Shown here piece by piece: positions 1 through 5,814 of a stretch of 5,814 nucleotides of DNA (position 1 is the stretch's first letter; every line of letters starts with the position of its first letter). The notes beneath the pieces are model-generated. The model did not search any database. It saw only the letters and a program-made list of their open reading frames with translations, and had not been told where the DNA came from. The DNA is from Deltaproteobacteria bacterium (GTDB lineage Bacteria > Myxococcota > XYA12-FULL-58-9 > JAUUZB01), in NCBI GenBank assembly GCA_030590185.1, contig JAUUZB010000321.1:1-5814 (forward strand). The letters are read 5' to 3'. A program made the position numbers and the translations under genes.

Positions 1-46
1 AACCTGCAGACCAATCCCGGTCGAAGAAGGGACCCTCGAAGAGTTC

Positions 47-114
47 AGTTGGTTGGGGCACTCGAAACCTCCGCGTCAGTTACGACGTGAGGTTTTGCAC
101 GTAGAGTGCCAACT
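47..114. repeat. Nested inverted repeat (long imperfect stem-loop)
   Basis: Three perfectly complementary stems are nested one inside another. GGCACTC (57-63) pairs with GAGTGCC (104-110). AAACCTC (65-71) pairs with GAGGTTT (89-95). CGTC (74-77) pairs with GACG (84-87), closing a six-base loop AGTTAC. The outer stem can extend by GTT (52-54) with AAC (111-113) across a two-base bulge, or by AGTT (47-50) with AACT (111-114). Eighteen or more pairs within 54-68 bases is well beyond the short hairpins expected by chance at this GC content. There is no T-run on either side, so it does not look like a standard intrinsic terminator. It could be part of a structured RNA, a protein-binding or recombination site that extrudes as a cruciform, or a transcript-end stabiliser. 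Which strand is used is unknown. Confidence 0.6.
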
Positions 115-183
115 CGAGGTTGGGGGAAATCATGCCTCCGGCCCGTGGTAGGGCAACGGGCGGGTAGGTGAGGTTCGGTGGCT

Positions 184-198
184 GTGGCGTTTCGCCAC
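184..198. repeat. Perfect 6-bp hairpin with TTT loop
   Basis: GTGGCG (184-189) and CGCCAC (193-198) form a perfect six-pair stem around a three-base loop. Two further small stems follow directly (GGGG 204-207 with CCCC 215-218; GGATG 219-223 with CATCC 229-233), so the stretch 184-233 could fold as a string of hairpins. One such stem is not significant alone in GC-rich DNA. It is listed because it lies in the same gene-free stretch as the larger repeat and could belong to one folded RNA. Confidence 0.35.
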
Positions 199-452
199 GC
201 GCTGGGGAAACTTGCCCCGGATGGAGGTCATCCAGTCTTCATTAAGGCGTGTGGGAACGCGCCCGTGCGAGCGGGAATTGGTGGCACGACTGGTGCAAGG
301 ATTCGATTCGCGCCCGCCGCGGAGGCGTCAGCACGTCGGTGTTTTCGGAGCGAGGAAGGCCCTCCATCAGGTTGTCGACGGGTCCAGCGATGATGTCTCC
401 GCGGTGAGGACGCACCAAGAACGAGCGAAAACCGAGACCCTCGATCTGAATA

Positions 453-478
453 CCTTCTGAAGGATCCGCGAGACGGAT
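453..478 (-). other. Two small stem-loops just after the sigma gene
   Basis: Reading along the minus strand, 15 bases past the sigma factor stop codon, ATCCG and CGGAT (474-478 with 464-468) form a five-pair stem with a five-base loop. The near-palindrome CCTTC-A-GAAGG (463-453) follows directly. The position suits transcription termination or 3'-end protection of the sigma mRNA. No T-tract follows either stem, so a classical intrinsic terminator is not supported. The assignment rests on position and symmetry only. Confidence 0.25.
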
Positions 479-492
479 GCCGCAGGACGCCC

Positions 493-1314
493 CTACCGCT
501 CAGCGAGGTAGTTCGTGATCGCCACCCGCACCGAGCTAGCGATCTCCTCCGGCACCGCCGGCGCCACCGTGGACTTACACAGCCGCAGGGTCTCGCGCAG
601 CGTGTCACAGGTCGTCTTGCAGCCTCCACAGGTCGCGATATGATGCTCCATTTCGGCACACGCATGGGGGCTCAGGTCACCCTCCAGGTGAAGCGATAAC
701 GACTCAGCGATGTCGGGGCAGCCTGCGCCCGGCAGCTCCGCCTCGGGGTTGAGAAACGGCGCCAGGTTGTCACGTACCGACGAACGGGCCCGGTGCAGAC
801 GCGACTTGACCGCGGCCACGGTCAGGCCGAGCACCTCACCGACCTCCTTGGCGCCGAGGCCCTCGATGTCGCGCAGGACGAGCACCTCGCGGTACATCGG
901 ATCGAGGGTGCCGATGGCGCGGTCGAGGGCCACGCGCACCTGCTGGCTCGATGCCTCGGCCTCAGGATCGTCGTTCGGGTTGGCGAGGGCCATAACCTCA
1001 CTGCTGGCGTCGGTCTCCAGAGAATCCTCGCGGGCCGGGGCGAACTTGCTCTTGCGCCGTTTTTTGCCGCAGAAGCTCCGGGCAATGGTGAACAGCCAGG
1101 TCGAGAGGGAGGACTCACCACGAAAATCCCCAAGCGATCGGGCCACGGTCAGGAGAGTCTCCTGGAGCACGTCCGCGGCGTCTTCGGGGTGGCCGCACAT
1201 CTTCATGCTGTAGCGATAGATGCGGGACTGCTCCGCCTGGAGGAGCTTTTCCATGGCGGCGCGATCGCCGGTCCGGGCGGCTTCCAGAAGGTGTTGCTTG
1301 GTCTCTTGGGTCAC
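493..1314 (-). CDS. ECF sigma factor fused to a C-terminal zinc-finger anti-sigma domain
   Basis: A complete 273-residue cytoplasmic protein that should direct RNA polymerase to a stress or metal regulon. Sigma region 2 spans about residues 11-88, with the typical DAADVLQET helix (45-53) and the TWLFTIAR promoter-melting segment (72-79). A linker follows (about 89-125), then sigma region 4 (about 126-183), whose helix-turn-helix ends in AAVKSRLHRAR. After residue 190 the chain runs without a stop into a ZAS / zf-HC2-like module: C199, H225, C229 and C232 give C-x25-H-x3-C-x2-C, the zinc-ligand spacing of anti-sigma factors such as RsrA. C219, C236 and C246 add further thiols. Such modules are normally separate proteins; as a fusion it resembles in concept the CorE-type ECF factors of Myxococcus, which carry a metal-sensing Cys-rich tail. 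The start is GTG, the only start in this frame that keeps the first conserved helix, because a TGA lies nine bases upstream of it. No clear ribosome binding site precedes it. It is divergent from the giant gene. The inducing signal (redox, metal) is inferred. Confidence 0.95.
   Translation of the reverse strand: MTQETKQHLLEAARTGDRAAMEKLLQAEQSRIYRYSMKMCGHPEDAADVLQETLLTVARSLGDFRGESSLSTWLFTIARSFCGKKRRKSKFAPAREDSLETDASSEVMALANPNDDPEAEASSQQVRVALDRAIGTLDPMYREVLVLRDIEGLGAKEVGEVLGLTVAAVKSRLHRARSSVRDNLAPFLNPEAELPGAGCPDIAESLSLHLEGDLSPHACAEMEHHIATCGGCKTTCDTLRETLRLCKSTVAPAVPEEIASSVRVAITNYLAER
619..720 (-). other. Zinc-ligand core of the fused anti-sigma module
   Basis: These codons cover C199 to C232 of the sigma factor: one cysteine, 25 residues, then a histidine, three residues, Cys, two residues, Cys. 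The preceding text (ESLSLHLEGDLS) matches the usual helix of zf-HC2 domains, in which a conserved leucine-rich 'yLdGeLs' segment precedes the H-x3-C-x2-C motif. All four predicted ligands are intact, so the module looks functional and not like a decayed remnant. In stand-alone members, release of zinc or formation of a disulphide frees the sigma factor. Here the effect on the attached sigma domains is inferred. Confidence 0.75.
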
Positions 1315-1399
1315 GGTTTGGGGTCAATAATCGCCCGGCTGCCCGTAGGCAAGGCGTGCGTCTAGCTTTTGGCCCAACCCCTGTGGAATGGTGCCGGCC
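1315..1399. promoter_or_regulatory. Shared divergent promoter region
   Basis: The sigma factor gene and the giant gene start on opposite strands with only 85 bases between them (73 if the giant protein begins at the upstream ATG), so promoters for both must lie here or inside the coding sequences. I see no clear GGAAC-type ECF -35 element on either strand. The best sigma-70-like pair on the minus strand is TTGCCT (1352-1347), 17 bases, then TATTGA (1329-1324). It matches consensus poorly and would begin transcription almost at the GTG, giving a nearly leaderless mRNA. A CGTCT at 1359-1363 on the plus strand resembles an ECF -10 element but lacks a matching -35. The region is assigned by position, with exact sites unresolved. 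Confidence 0.5.
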
Positions 1400-4300
1400 A
1401 TGGAAAATGCCACCTTCCGCGAGGCCTTTGCCCTGAGCGACGACCGGGACGACGTTCTCGAGCAGTTGATCCCCGGCACCGAGGACTACTACTTCTTCCA
1501 CTGCCTGCAGCATCAACACGCCGGGCGGCTCGGACAGATCGACGATCTCCTCGAGCCATGGCTCGAGCGCCACGGCGAGACCGAGCGTTACCGCGAGATC
1601 CTCCACCGCCAGGCATTGCTCTCCTTTGGCGAGGATCCAGAAGGCACCCTCGAGTACCTGCGCGACGAGCTCGACCCGGAGCTCGACCACCAACGCCGGG
1701 TGGAAGAGGAAGAGACGCAATACCCGAGCGAGCTGGCCGCGGAATCGATCAGCCGCGAGGCACTCACCGAGATCGCCTTAGCCGAACACCGCGACCTCAG
1801 CGGCTTCAACACCAGCGCCTCGGAATGGCTCATGGGGCGCGACCTCAGGAATGAACGCCGGCGCGCGCTGCTCCAACGCCTGGAGCGTCCGGACCACGAC
1901 ACACTAGTGGAGATGGTCGCGGCCGATCTCGCCTACAAACGCAGCGGCGGGTTTGGCTCCCTGTCGATCCATCGCAAGCTCCTCGCGACCCAACTCGAGG
2001 CCCTCGTCGACAAACTACCCAAGCTCTGGCAAGACAGCGCCTTCGTGGAGACGCTGCTCAGCAAGCGCCAACCCAACCCGGACGTCGATTGGGAAAACGA
2101 CCCGAGCGAACGCCGCGCCCATCTCGACACCCTGTGGAACACGGTCGCGGACCTGGCGCCCAGCTTCAACTCCCTCAAGGCACACCTCCTCTACCACCGC
2201 CTCGACCACGACCGTCGCACCGGGACGTTCGACCGCGGGCGGCTCCTCACTTACCTGGCCCTGCCGCGTCGGGCCGGCTACGTGGCGCCCGAGTATCTGG
2301 AGAAACACGACGACCTCGTCGACCTGCGCGCCGACTTCCAATCGCTGACCCTGCTGCCCCGGGCGGGCGACGACGAGGCGTTGATCAACGACTACCTGGC
2401 CCATTTCTTCGCCAGCGAAGAATCGATGGCCGACTTCGAGGTCTATCTTCGCGGCGACTTTCTGCGCCCGATCTTCGCCACCACCAAGTTGCTGCGCGGC
2501 ATCGGTGACGCCGAGAGTTGGTACTCGATGCTCGACGACCCGAGCGCCTACTCGGCGCTCAAGGAGCGGGTCGACATCGATCTGGCCATCGACAACCCAG
2601 AGACCTTCCGCGCCAACGATCCGGTGACCCTTGGCGTCGACGTCAAAAACATCGAGACCCTGGTGGTCAAGGTCTTCGAGATCAACACCCTCAACTTCTA
2701 CCGCACCCAAGACCGCGAGCTCGACACGGGCCTCGACCTCGACGGCCTCGTGGCGAGCGAAGAGCACACCCACACCTACGACGAGCCCCCCATCCGCCGG
2801 GTGCGGCGCGAGCTGAGCTTCCCATCTCTCATGGGGCCAGGGATCTGGGTGGTGGAGTTGATCGGCAACGGCAAGAGCAGCCGGGCCCTGATCCGCAAGG
2901 GCACCCTGCGCTACCTCAGTCGGGTGGGCGCGGCCGGACACGTCCTGACCGTGCTCGACGAAGACAATCGGGTACTCGACGACGCCTCGATCTGGCTGGG
3001 CGGCCGCCAACACCACGCCGACGACGAGGGGCAAATCCGAATTCCGTTCAGCACCCGCCCGGGGCGCCAAAACATCGTGCTGTGCCACGGCGAATTCGCG
3101 GTGCTCGACAACCTCTACCACCTCGGCGAGGACTACGGCTTCCAGACCGACTTCTACGTCGACCGCGAGACCCTGCTCGCCCGGCGCGACGCGCAGGTGA
3201 TCCTTCGCCCGCACATTTCCCTTCACAATGTCCCGGTGAGCCTGAAGCTCCTCGAGGAAACCCGACTGGTGATCGAGTCCACCGATCGGCACGGGGTGAG
3301 CGCCAGCCGCGAGATCACCGACCTCGAGCTGCGCAGCGAAGAAGAGACGGTCTGCACCTTCAAGGTCCCGGAGGGCCTGAGTCAAATCGCTTTTACCCTG
3401 CGCGCCCGGGTGCAGAACGTTAGCCGCGGCAAGCCGGTGGAGCTGACCGCCCGCCATGCCTTTACCCTCAACGCCATCGATCGGAGCGACGCGGTCGAGG
3501 ATCTGCACCTCAACCACAGCGACGCCGGCTACACCTTGATGCTCCTGGGCAAATCCGGCGAGCCGCGGGTTCGGGCGATCGTCAACCTCGAGCTGCGTCA
3601 CCGCGACTTCACCGGCGAGGTCGATCAAACCCTACAAACCGACGAGGGTGGGCAAATAGCGCTCGGCGCCCTCACCGACATCACCCATCTCTCGGCCACC
3701 ACCACCGGCGCCGTCCGAGAATCTTGGCCCCTGCGTCCAGACAGCTGCCACTACCCGGCCGTGGTCCACGGCCGCGCCGACGAGGAGGTCGAGCTCCCCT
3801 ACGTGGGCGCCGCCACCCGGCCCGAGCGCTGGGCCTTTGCCCTACTCGAGCTGCGGGGCGGGAGCTTTCTCGCCGATCGCTTCTCGTCCCTGGGGATCGA
3901 AAACGGTCGCCTGCGGATCCAGGGTCTCCCGCCTGGGGACTATCAGTTGGTCATCAAGGAGCTCGGACGAACCGTGCAGCTACGGATCGCCGCGGGCGAA
4001 CAGGTCCGGGACTGGCTCCTCTCCCCTGGTCGGCGCCTCCAATGCGATGACAACCGGCCGCTCCAGATCCGAACGGTCGACATCGACGACGAGCGGATCG
4101 AGATCACCCTGGGCCACGCCACCGAGCAAACCCGCCTGCACCTGACCGCTACCCAGCTCGCCCCGGCCCACGACATGGCCAGGCTACTCGGCACCGTGCG
4201 CGGGCCCGGCCTCGGCCAGGATCGCATCGAGCCGCCGCGCTCGCGTTATCTCTCGGGCCGCGACATCGGTGACGAGTACCGCTACATCCTAGAGCGCAAG

Positions 4301-5814
4301 TACGCGCAAAAATCCCCCGGCAACCTGCTCACCCGACCGGGGCTGTTGCTCAACCCCTGGCCGGTGCGCGAGAGCTCCACCGACCTCGAAGACCTGGCCA
4401 AGGGAGAAGCGCCCAAGGCGGCCAAGGAACGCTCCCGTAGGGGCGCTGCGCCCCCGCCCGCATCCACGCCGGCTTCCGTCCAGGACACCAGCCAGTTCGC
4501 GAACCTCGATTTCCTAGCGGAACCGGCCCGGCTCCTGACCAACCTGCGGCCCAACGCCGAGGGGCGGGTCCGGGTCGACCGCTCCGACCTCGGTGACGCC
4601 AGCCAAATCCGGCTGCTCGCCCTCGATCGCTCCGCCGCCGTGATGCGGGAGATCACCCTGCCACCAACGGCGCTCGGGACCCAGGACCTGAGTCTGATCG
4701 ACGGACTCGATCCTCTTGGTCACTATACTGAGAAGAAAGAGCGAGCCGGCCTCGACAGCGGTGGAACGCTCACCCTCGACGACATCACCACCGCGGAGAT
4801 GGAGCGTTACCCGGATCTGCGCTCCGCCTTCAACCTGCTGCTCACCCTCTCCGGCAACGACGGCTTGGCCAAGTTCCGTTTCATGACAGATTGGCCCGAG
4901 CTCAGCGAAGGCGAGAGGCGCGAGCGGTACGACGAGCTCGCCTGCCACGAGCTGCACCTGTTTTTGTCCCGCAAGGATCCAGAGTTCTTCGGCGCGGTGA
5001 TCGCGCCGCACCTGCGACACAAACGGCAAAAGACCTTCATGGATCGTTACCTGCTCGGGGAGGAGCTCGACCGCTACCTCGAGCCCTGGGCACACGGCCA
5101 GCTCAACTTGGTAGAACAAATCCTGCTCGCCGGCCGGGTGGGCGGTGATGAGCCGGGTAAGATCACGCGGCGCATCCGGGATCTACTCGAGGTCGAGCCC
5201 TCTGACCTCGAACAGGATGACCTGCTGTTCGCCTCGGCCCTCGGCACCGGCGCCCTCGATGACGATGACGGTATCGGCTTTGCCGACGCAAAGAAGAAGT
5301 CGAGCAAGCCTCGACCCCGGCTCTCCGTCGCCATGGGAAAGAGAGCCCTCGAGGAAGACCTTTTCGGCGGCGGTGGCCCTTCGGGCGGCCTCGCGGCATC
5401 GGTGGCGATGGAGCTCTCCGCCGACGCCGACTACGACGAGGACGACGACGAGGAGTGGGATGAGCCGGAGGAGTGCGCCGAGGAGGAGCCGGAACCGGAG
5501 ATGCGCGACGACTTCGGCGGGGACCTCGACGACCTGCGGGCCCGGGAGGAGTCGGTCCGCCCTTACTTCCGCAAGCAAGACAAGACTCAGGAGTGGGCTG
5601 AGAGCAACTACTACCGTCTCACCATCGGCCAGCAGGATGCGGAGCTCATCACCGCCAACTCCTTCTGGCGCGACTTCGCCGAGCACGACGGCGAGGGCCC
5701 GTTCCTCTCCCCCGAGCTCCTGCGCGCCACGGGCAACCTGACCGAGATGTTGCTCTGCCTCGCGGTGCTCGATCTGCCCTTCTCCGCGCCAACCCCCGAG
5801 GTCACCTACGCAGG
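1400..5814 (+). CDS. Giant macroglobulin-like multidomain protein, 3' end outside window
   Basis: An unbroken frame of at least 1471 codons, continuing past the right edge. Function unknown. Residues 1-370 look mainly helical, with TPR-like hairpins early on (DYYFFHCLQHQHAGRL at 29-44, then paired helices). About 390-600 is beta-rich and resembles MG domains of bacterial alpha-2-macroglobulins: alternating strands such as LVVKVFEINTLNFYR (421-435), then a segment HVLTVLDEDN..IWLGGR..DDEGQIRIPF (about 514-550) like an MG or Ig module. More beta modules run to about 935. A charged, Pro/Ala-rich linker (about 997-1035) separates these from a helical block (1136-1245). A Gly-rich and acidic linker (about 1322-1371) and a last block (1385-1462) follow. 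No signal peptide, lipobox, membrane helix or CGEQ thioester is visible; a thioester could lie beyond the window. The start at 1400 was chosen because GGA lies 12 bases upstream; ATG 1388 and GTG 1391 are in-frame alternatives. The coding call is firm, the macroglobulin likeness moderate. Confidence 0.93.
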   Translation, partial: MENATFREAFALSDDRDDVLEQLIPGTEDYYFFHCLQHQHAGRLGQIDDLLEPWLERHGETERYREILHRQALLSFGEDPEGTLEYLRDELDPELDHQRRVEEEETQYPSELAAESISREALTEIALAEHRDLSGFNTSASEWLMGRDLRNERRRALLQRLERPDHDTLVEMVAADLAYKRSGGFGSLSIHRKLLATQLEALVDKLPKLWQDSAFVETLLSKRQPNPDVDWENDPSERRAHLDTLWNTVADLAPSFNSLKAHLLYHRLDHDRRTGTFDRGRLLTYLALPRRAGYVAPEYLEKHDDLVDLRADFQSLTLLPRAGDDEALINDYLAHFFASEESMADFEVYLRGDFLRPIFATTKLLRGIGDAESWYSMLDDPSAYSALKERVDIDLAIDNPETFRANDPVTLGVDVKNIETLVVKVFEINTLNFYRTQDRELDTGLDLDGLVASEEHTHTYDEPPIRRVRRELSFPSLMGPGIWVVELIGNGKSSRALIRKGTLRYLSRVGAAGHVLTVLDEDNRVLDDASIWLGGRQHHADDEGQIRIPFSTRPGRQNIVLCHGEFAVLDNLYHLGEDYGFQTDFYVDRETLLARRDAQVILRPHISLHNVPVSLKLLEETRLVIESTDRHGVSASREITDLELRSEEETVCTFKVPEGLSQIAFTLRARVQNVSRGKPVELTARHAFTLNAIDRSDAVEDLHLNHSDAGYTLMLLGKSGEPRVRAIVNLELRHRDFTGEVDQTLQTDEGGQIALGALTDITHLSATTTGAVRESWPLRPDSCHYPAVVHGRADEEVELPYVGAATRPERWAFALLELRGGSFLADRFSSLGIENGRLRIQGLPPGDYQLVIKELGRTVQLRIAAGEQVRDWLLSPGRRLQCDDNRPLQIRTVDIDDERIEITLGHATEQTRLHLTATQLAPAHDMARLLGTVRGPGLGQDRIEPPRSRYLSGRDIGDEYRYILERKYAQKSPGNLLTRPGLLLNPWPVRESSTDLEDLAKGEAPKAAKERSRRGAAPPPASTPASVQDTSQFANLDFLAEPARLLTNLRPNAEGRVRVDRSDLGDASQIRLLALDRSAAVMREITLPPTALGTQDLSLIDGLDPLGHYTEKKERAGLDSGGTLTLDDITTAEMERYPDLRSAFNLLLTLSGNDGLAKFRFMTDWPELSEGERRERYDELACHELHLFLSRKDPEFFGAVIAPHLRHKRQKTFMDRYLLGEELDRYLEPWAHGQLNLVEQILLAGRVGGDEPGKITRRIRDLLEVEPSDLEQDDLLFASALGTGALDDDDGIGFADAKKKSSKPRPRLSVAMGKRALEEDLFGGGGPSGGLAASVAMELSADADYDEDDDEEWDEPEECAEEEPEPEMRDDFGGDLDDLRAREESVRPYFRKQDKTQEWAESNYYRLTIGQQDAELITANSFWRDFAEHDGEGPFLSPELLRATGNLTEMLLCLAVLDLPFSAPTPEVTYA
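2567..3199 (+). other. MG-like beta domains in the giant protein
   Basis: This part (residues 390-600) begins with VDIDLAIDNPETFRANDPVTL, the kind of segment that opens an MG domain, where a strand is followed by a statement of extension ('N-D-P-V-x-L-x-V-x-V-K-N'). The strand-rich stretch to about residue 502 ends in PGIWVVELIGNGKSSRALIRKG, comparable to the closing strands of MG2/MG3-type domains. The next module (503-590) reads like the Ig-fold segment that follows in YfaS-type bacterial macroglobulins, ending in a D-E-G-Q-I turn. This is by-eye fold recognition; a structure prediction could place it in another Ig-like class. Confidence 0.45.
5423..5512 (+). other. Acidic low-complexity linker in the giant protein
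   Basis: Residues 1342-1371 contain 20 Asp/Glu out of 30 and no basic residue except R1369. A Gly-rich stretch (FGGGGPSGG, 1321-1329) precedes it, and a basic patch (AKKKSSKPRPR, 1297-1307) lies just before that. Together they look like a disordered charged hinge between the helical block (to about 1260) and the final block from 1385. The underlying DNA is a GAC/GAG-rich tract but stays in frame. Possible roles are calcium binding, electrostatic contact with the basic patch, or simple spacing; the sequence does not decide between them. Confidence 0.7.

Larger units (their letters stand above)
1..492. other. Left region without a supportable gene
   Basis: I see no coding region in this stretch. 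The short open frames on both strands lack a good start, show no recognisable motif, and do not keep the G/C-rich third-position pattern of the two real genes. The region lies downstream of the sigma factor gene on the minus strand; what lies further left is outside the window. It holds a large nested inverted repeat (about 47-114) and a series of small perfect hairpins, for example 141-146 with 156-161, 184-189 with 193-198, and 219-223 with 229-233. I looked for tRNA, tmRNA, RNase P RNA, rRNA and common riboswitch signatures and found none that fit. It may encode an unrecognised structured RNA or be plain intergenic DNA. Confidence 0.6.

Noticed and set aside
47..114. Integron attC recombination site
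   Set aside because: The outer arms read GTTGG...CCAAC, the opposite arrangement to the RYYYAAC...GTTRRRY boxes of attC sites. No integrase or gene cassettes are present.
130..180. Possible cyclic-di-GMP riboswitch, suggested by GCCTCCGGCC at 134-143
   Set aside because: Only this short string matches. The other conserved elements of the class and the two-helix layout are missing, and no gene follows on the plus strand.
178..460. Two overlapping short plus-strand open frames (178-393 and 212-460)
   Set aside because: Both are Arg/Ala-rich, begin with weak starts within the hairpin region, and show no domain. They overlap each other in different frames.
242..499. Minus-strand open frame of about 86 codons directly after the sigma gene
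   Set aside because: The translation looks protein-like in places (GIQIEGLGFRSFLVRPHRGD), but there is no start codon near its 5' end, no ribosome binding site and no recognisable family. Frames of this length are common by chance at this GC content.
793..1365. Plus-strand open frame antisense to the sigma factor
   Set aside because: It is fully explained as the complement of a convincing sigma factor gene, and its product has no motif.
1388..1399. Upstream ATG at 1388 (or GTG at 1391) as the start of the giant gene
   Set aside because: GGA lies immediately against the 1388 ATG, too close to act as a ribosome binding site, but 12 bases from the 1400 ATG. The four extra residues (MVPA) add nothing recognisable. 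It remains possible.
2015..3628. Open frame of more than 530 codons on the minus strand, antisense to the giant gene
   Set aside because: It overlaps the giant gene completely. Its translation is a biased Val/Leu/His/Glu-rich text without motifs, as expected opposite a GC-rich gene that uses many CTC, GAC and GAG codons.

Overview
This GC-rich window holds two protein genes transcribed away from each other, plus about 490 bases on the left with no gene I can support. The composition, the non-canonical translation starts, the ECF sigma factor and the very large uncharacterised cytoplasmic-looking protein suggest a high-GC environmental bacterium. I lean towards Planctomycetota because, from memory, several blocks of the large protein resemble big uncharacterised planctomycete proteins. 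Myxococcota or a related deep lineage is also possible. No marker gene in the window settles this.

Left region (1-492): no convincing coding frame. Its one standout feature is a nested inverted repeat at about 47-114 with at least 18 paired bases in three stacked stems. This could be a structured RNA, a cruciform site or a transcript 3' end. Further short hairpins follow, but most are no stronger than expected at this GC content.

Minus strand (493-1314): a complete ECF (group IV sigma-70 family) sigma factor whose C-terminus continues, with no stop, into a zinc-finger anti-sigma (ZAS / zf-HC2) module. The Cys-His-Cys-Cys ligands are spaced as in redox- and metal-responsive anti-sigma factors. 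Sigma factor and apparent sensor or inhibitor are therefore one polypeptide.

Short divergent region (1315-1399): about 73-85 bases that must carry the control signals of both genes.

Plus strand (1400 to the right edge): one uninterrupted open frame of at least 1471 codons, cut by the window end. The product has a helical, TPR-like N-terminal third, then a run of beta-rich modules resembling the macroglobulin (MG) domains of bacterial alpha-2-macroglobulin-like proteins. After these come a Pro/Ala-rich linker, a helical block, a Gly-rich and strongly acidic linker, and a final conserved-looking helical block. It has no signal peptide, lipobox or membrane segment at its N-terminus, which is unusual for a macroglobulin-like protein.

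The simplest model, an inference, is that the self-regulated sigma factor responds to redox or metal state and controls its own gene and possibly the divergent giant gene. The function of the giant protein is unknown.
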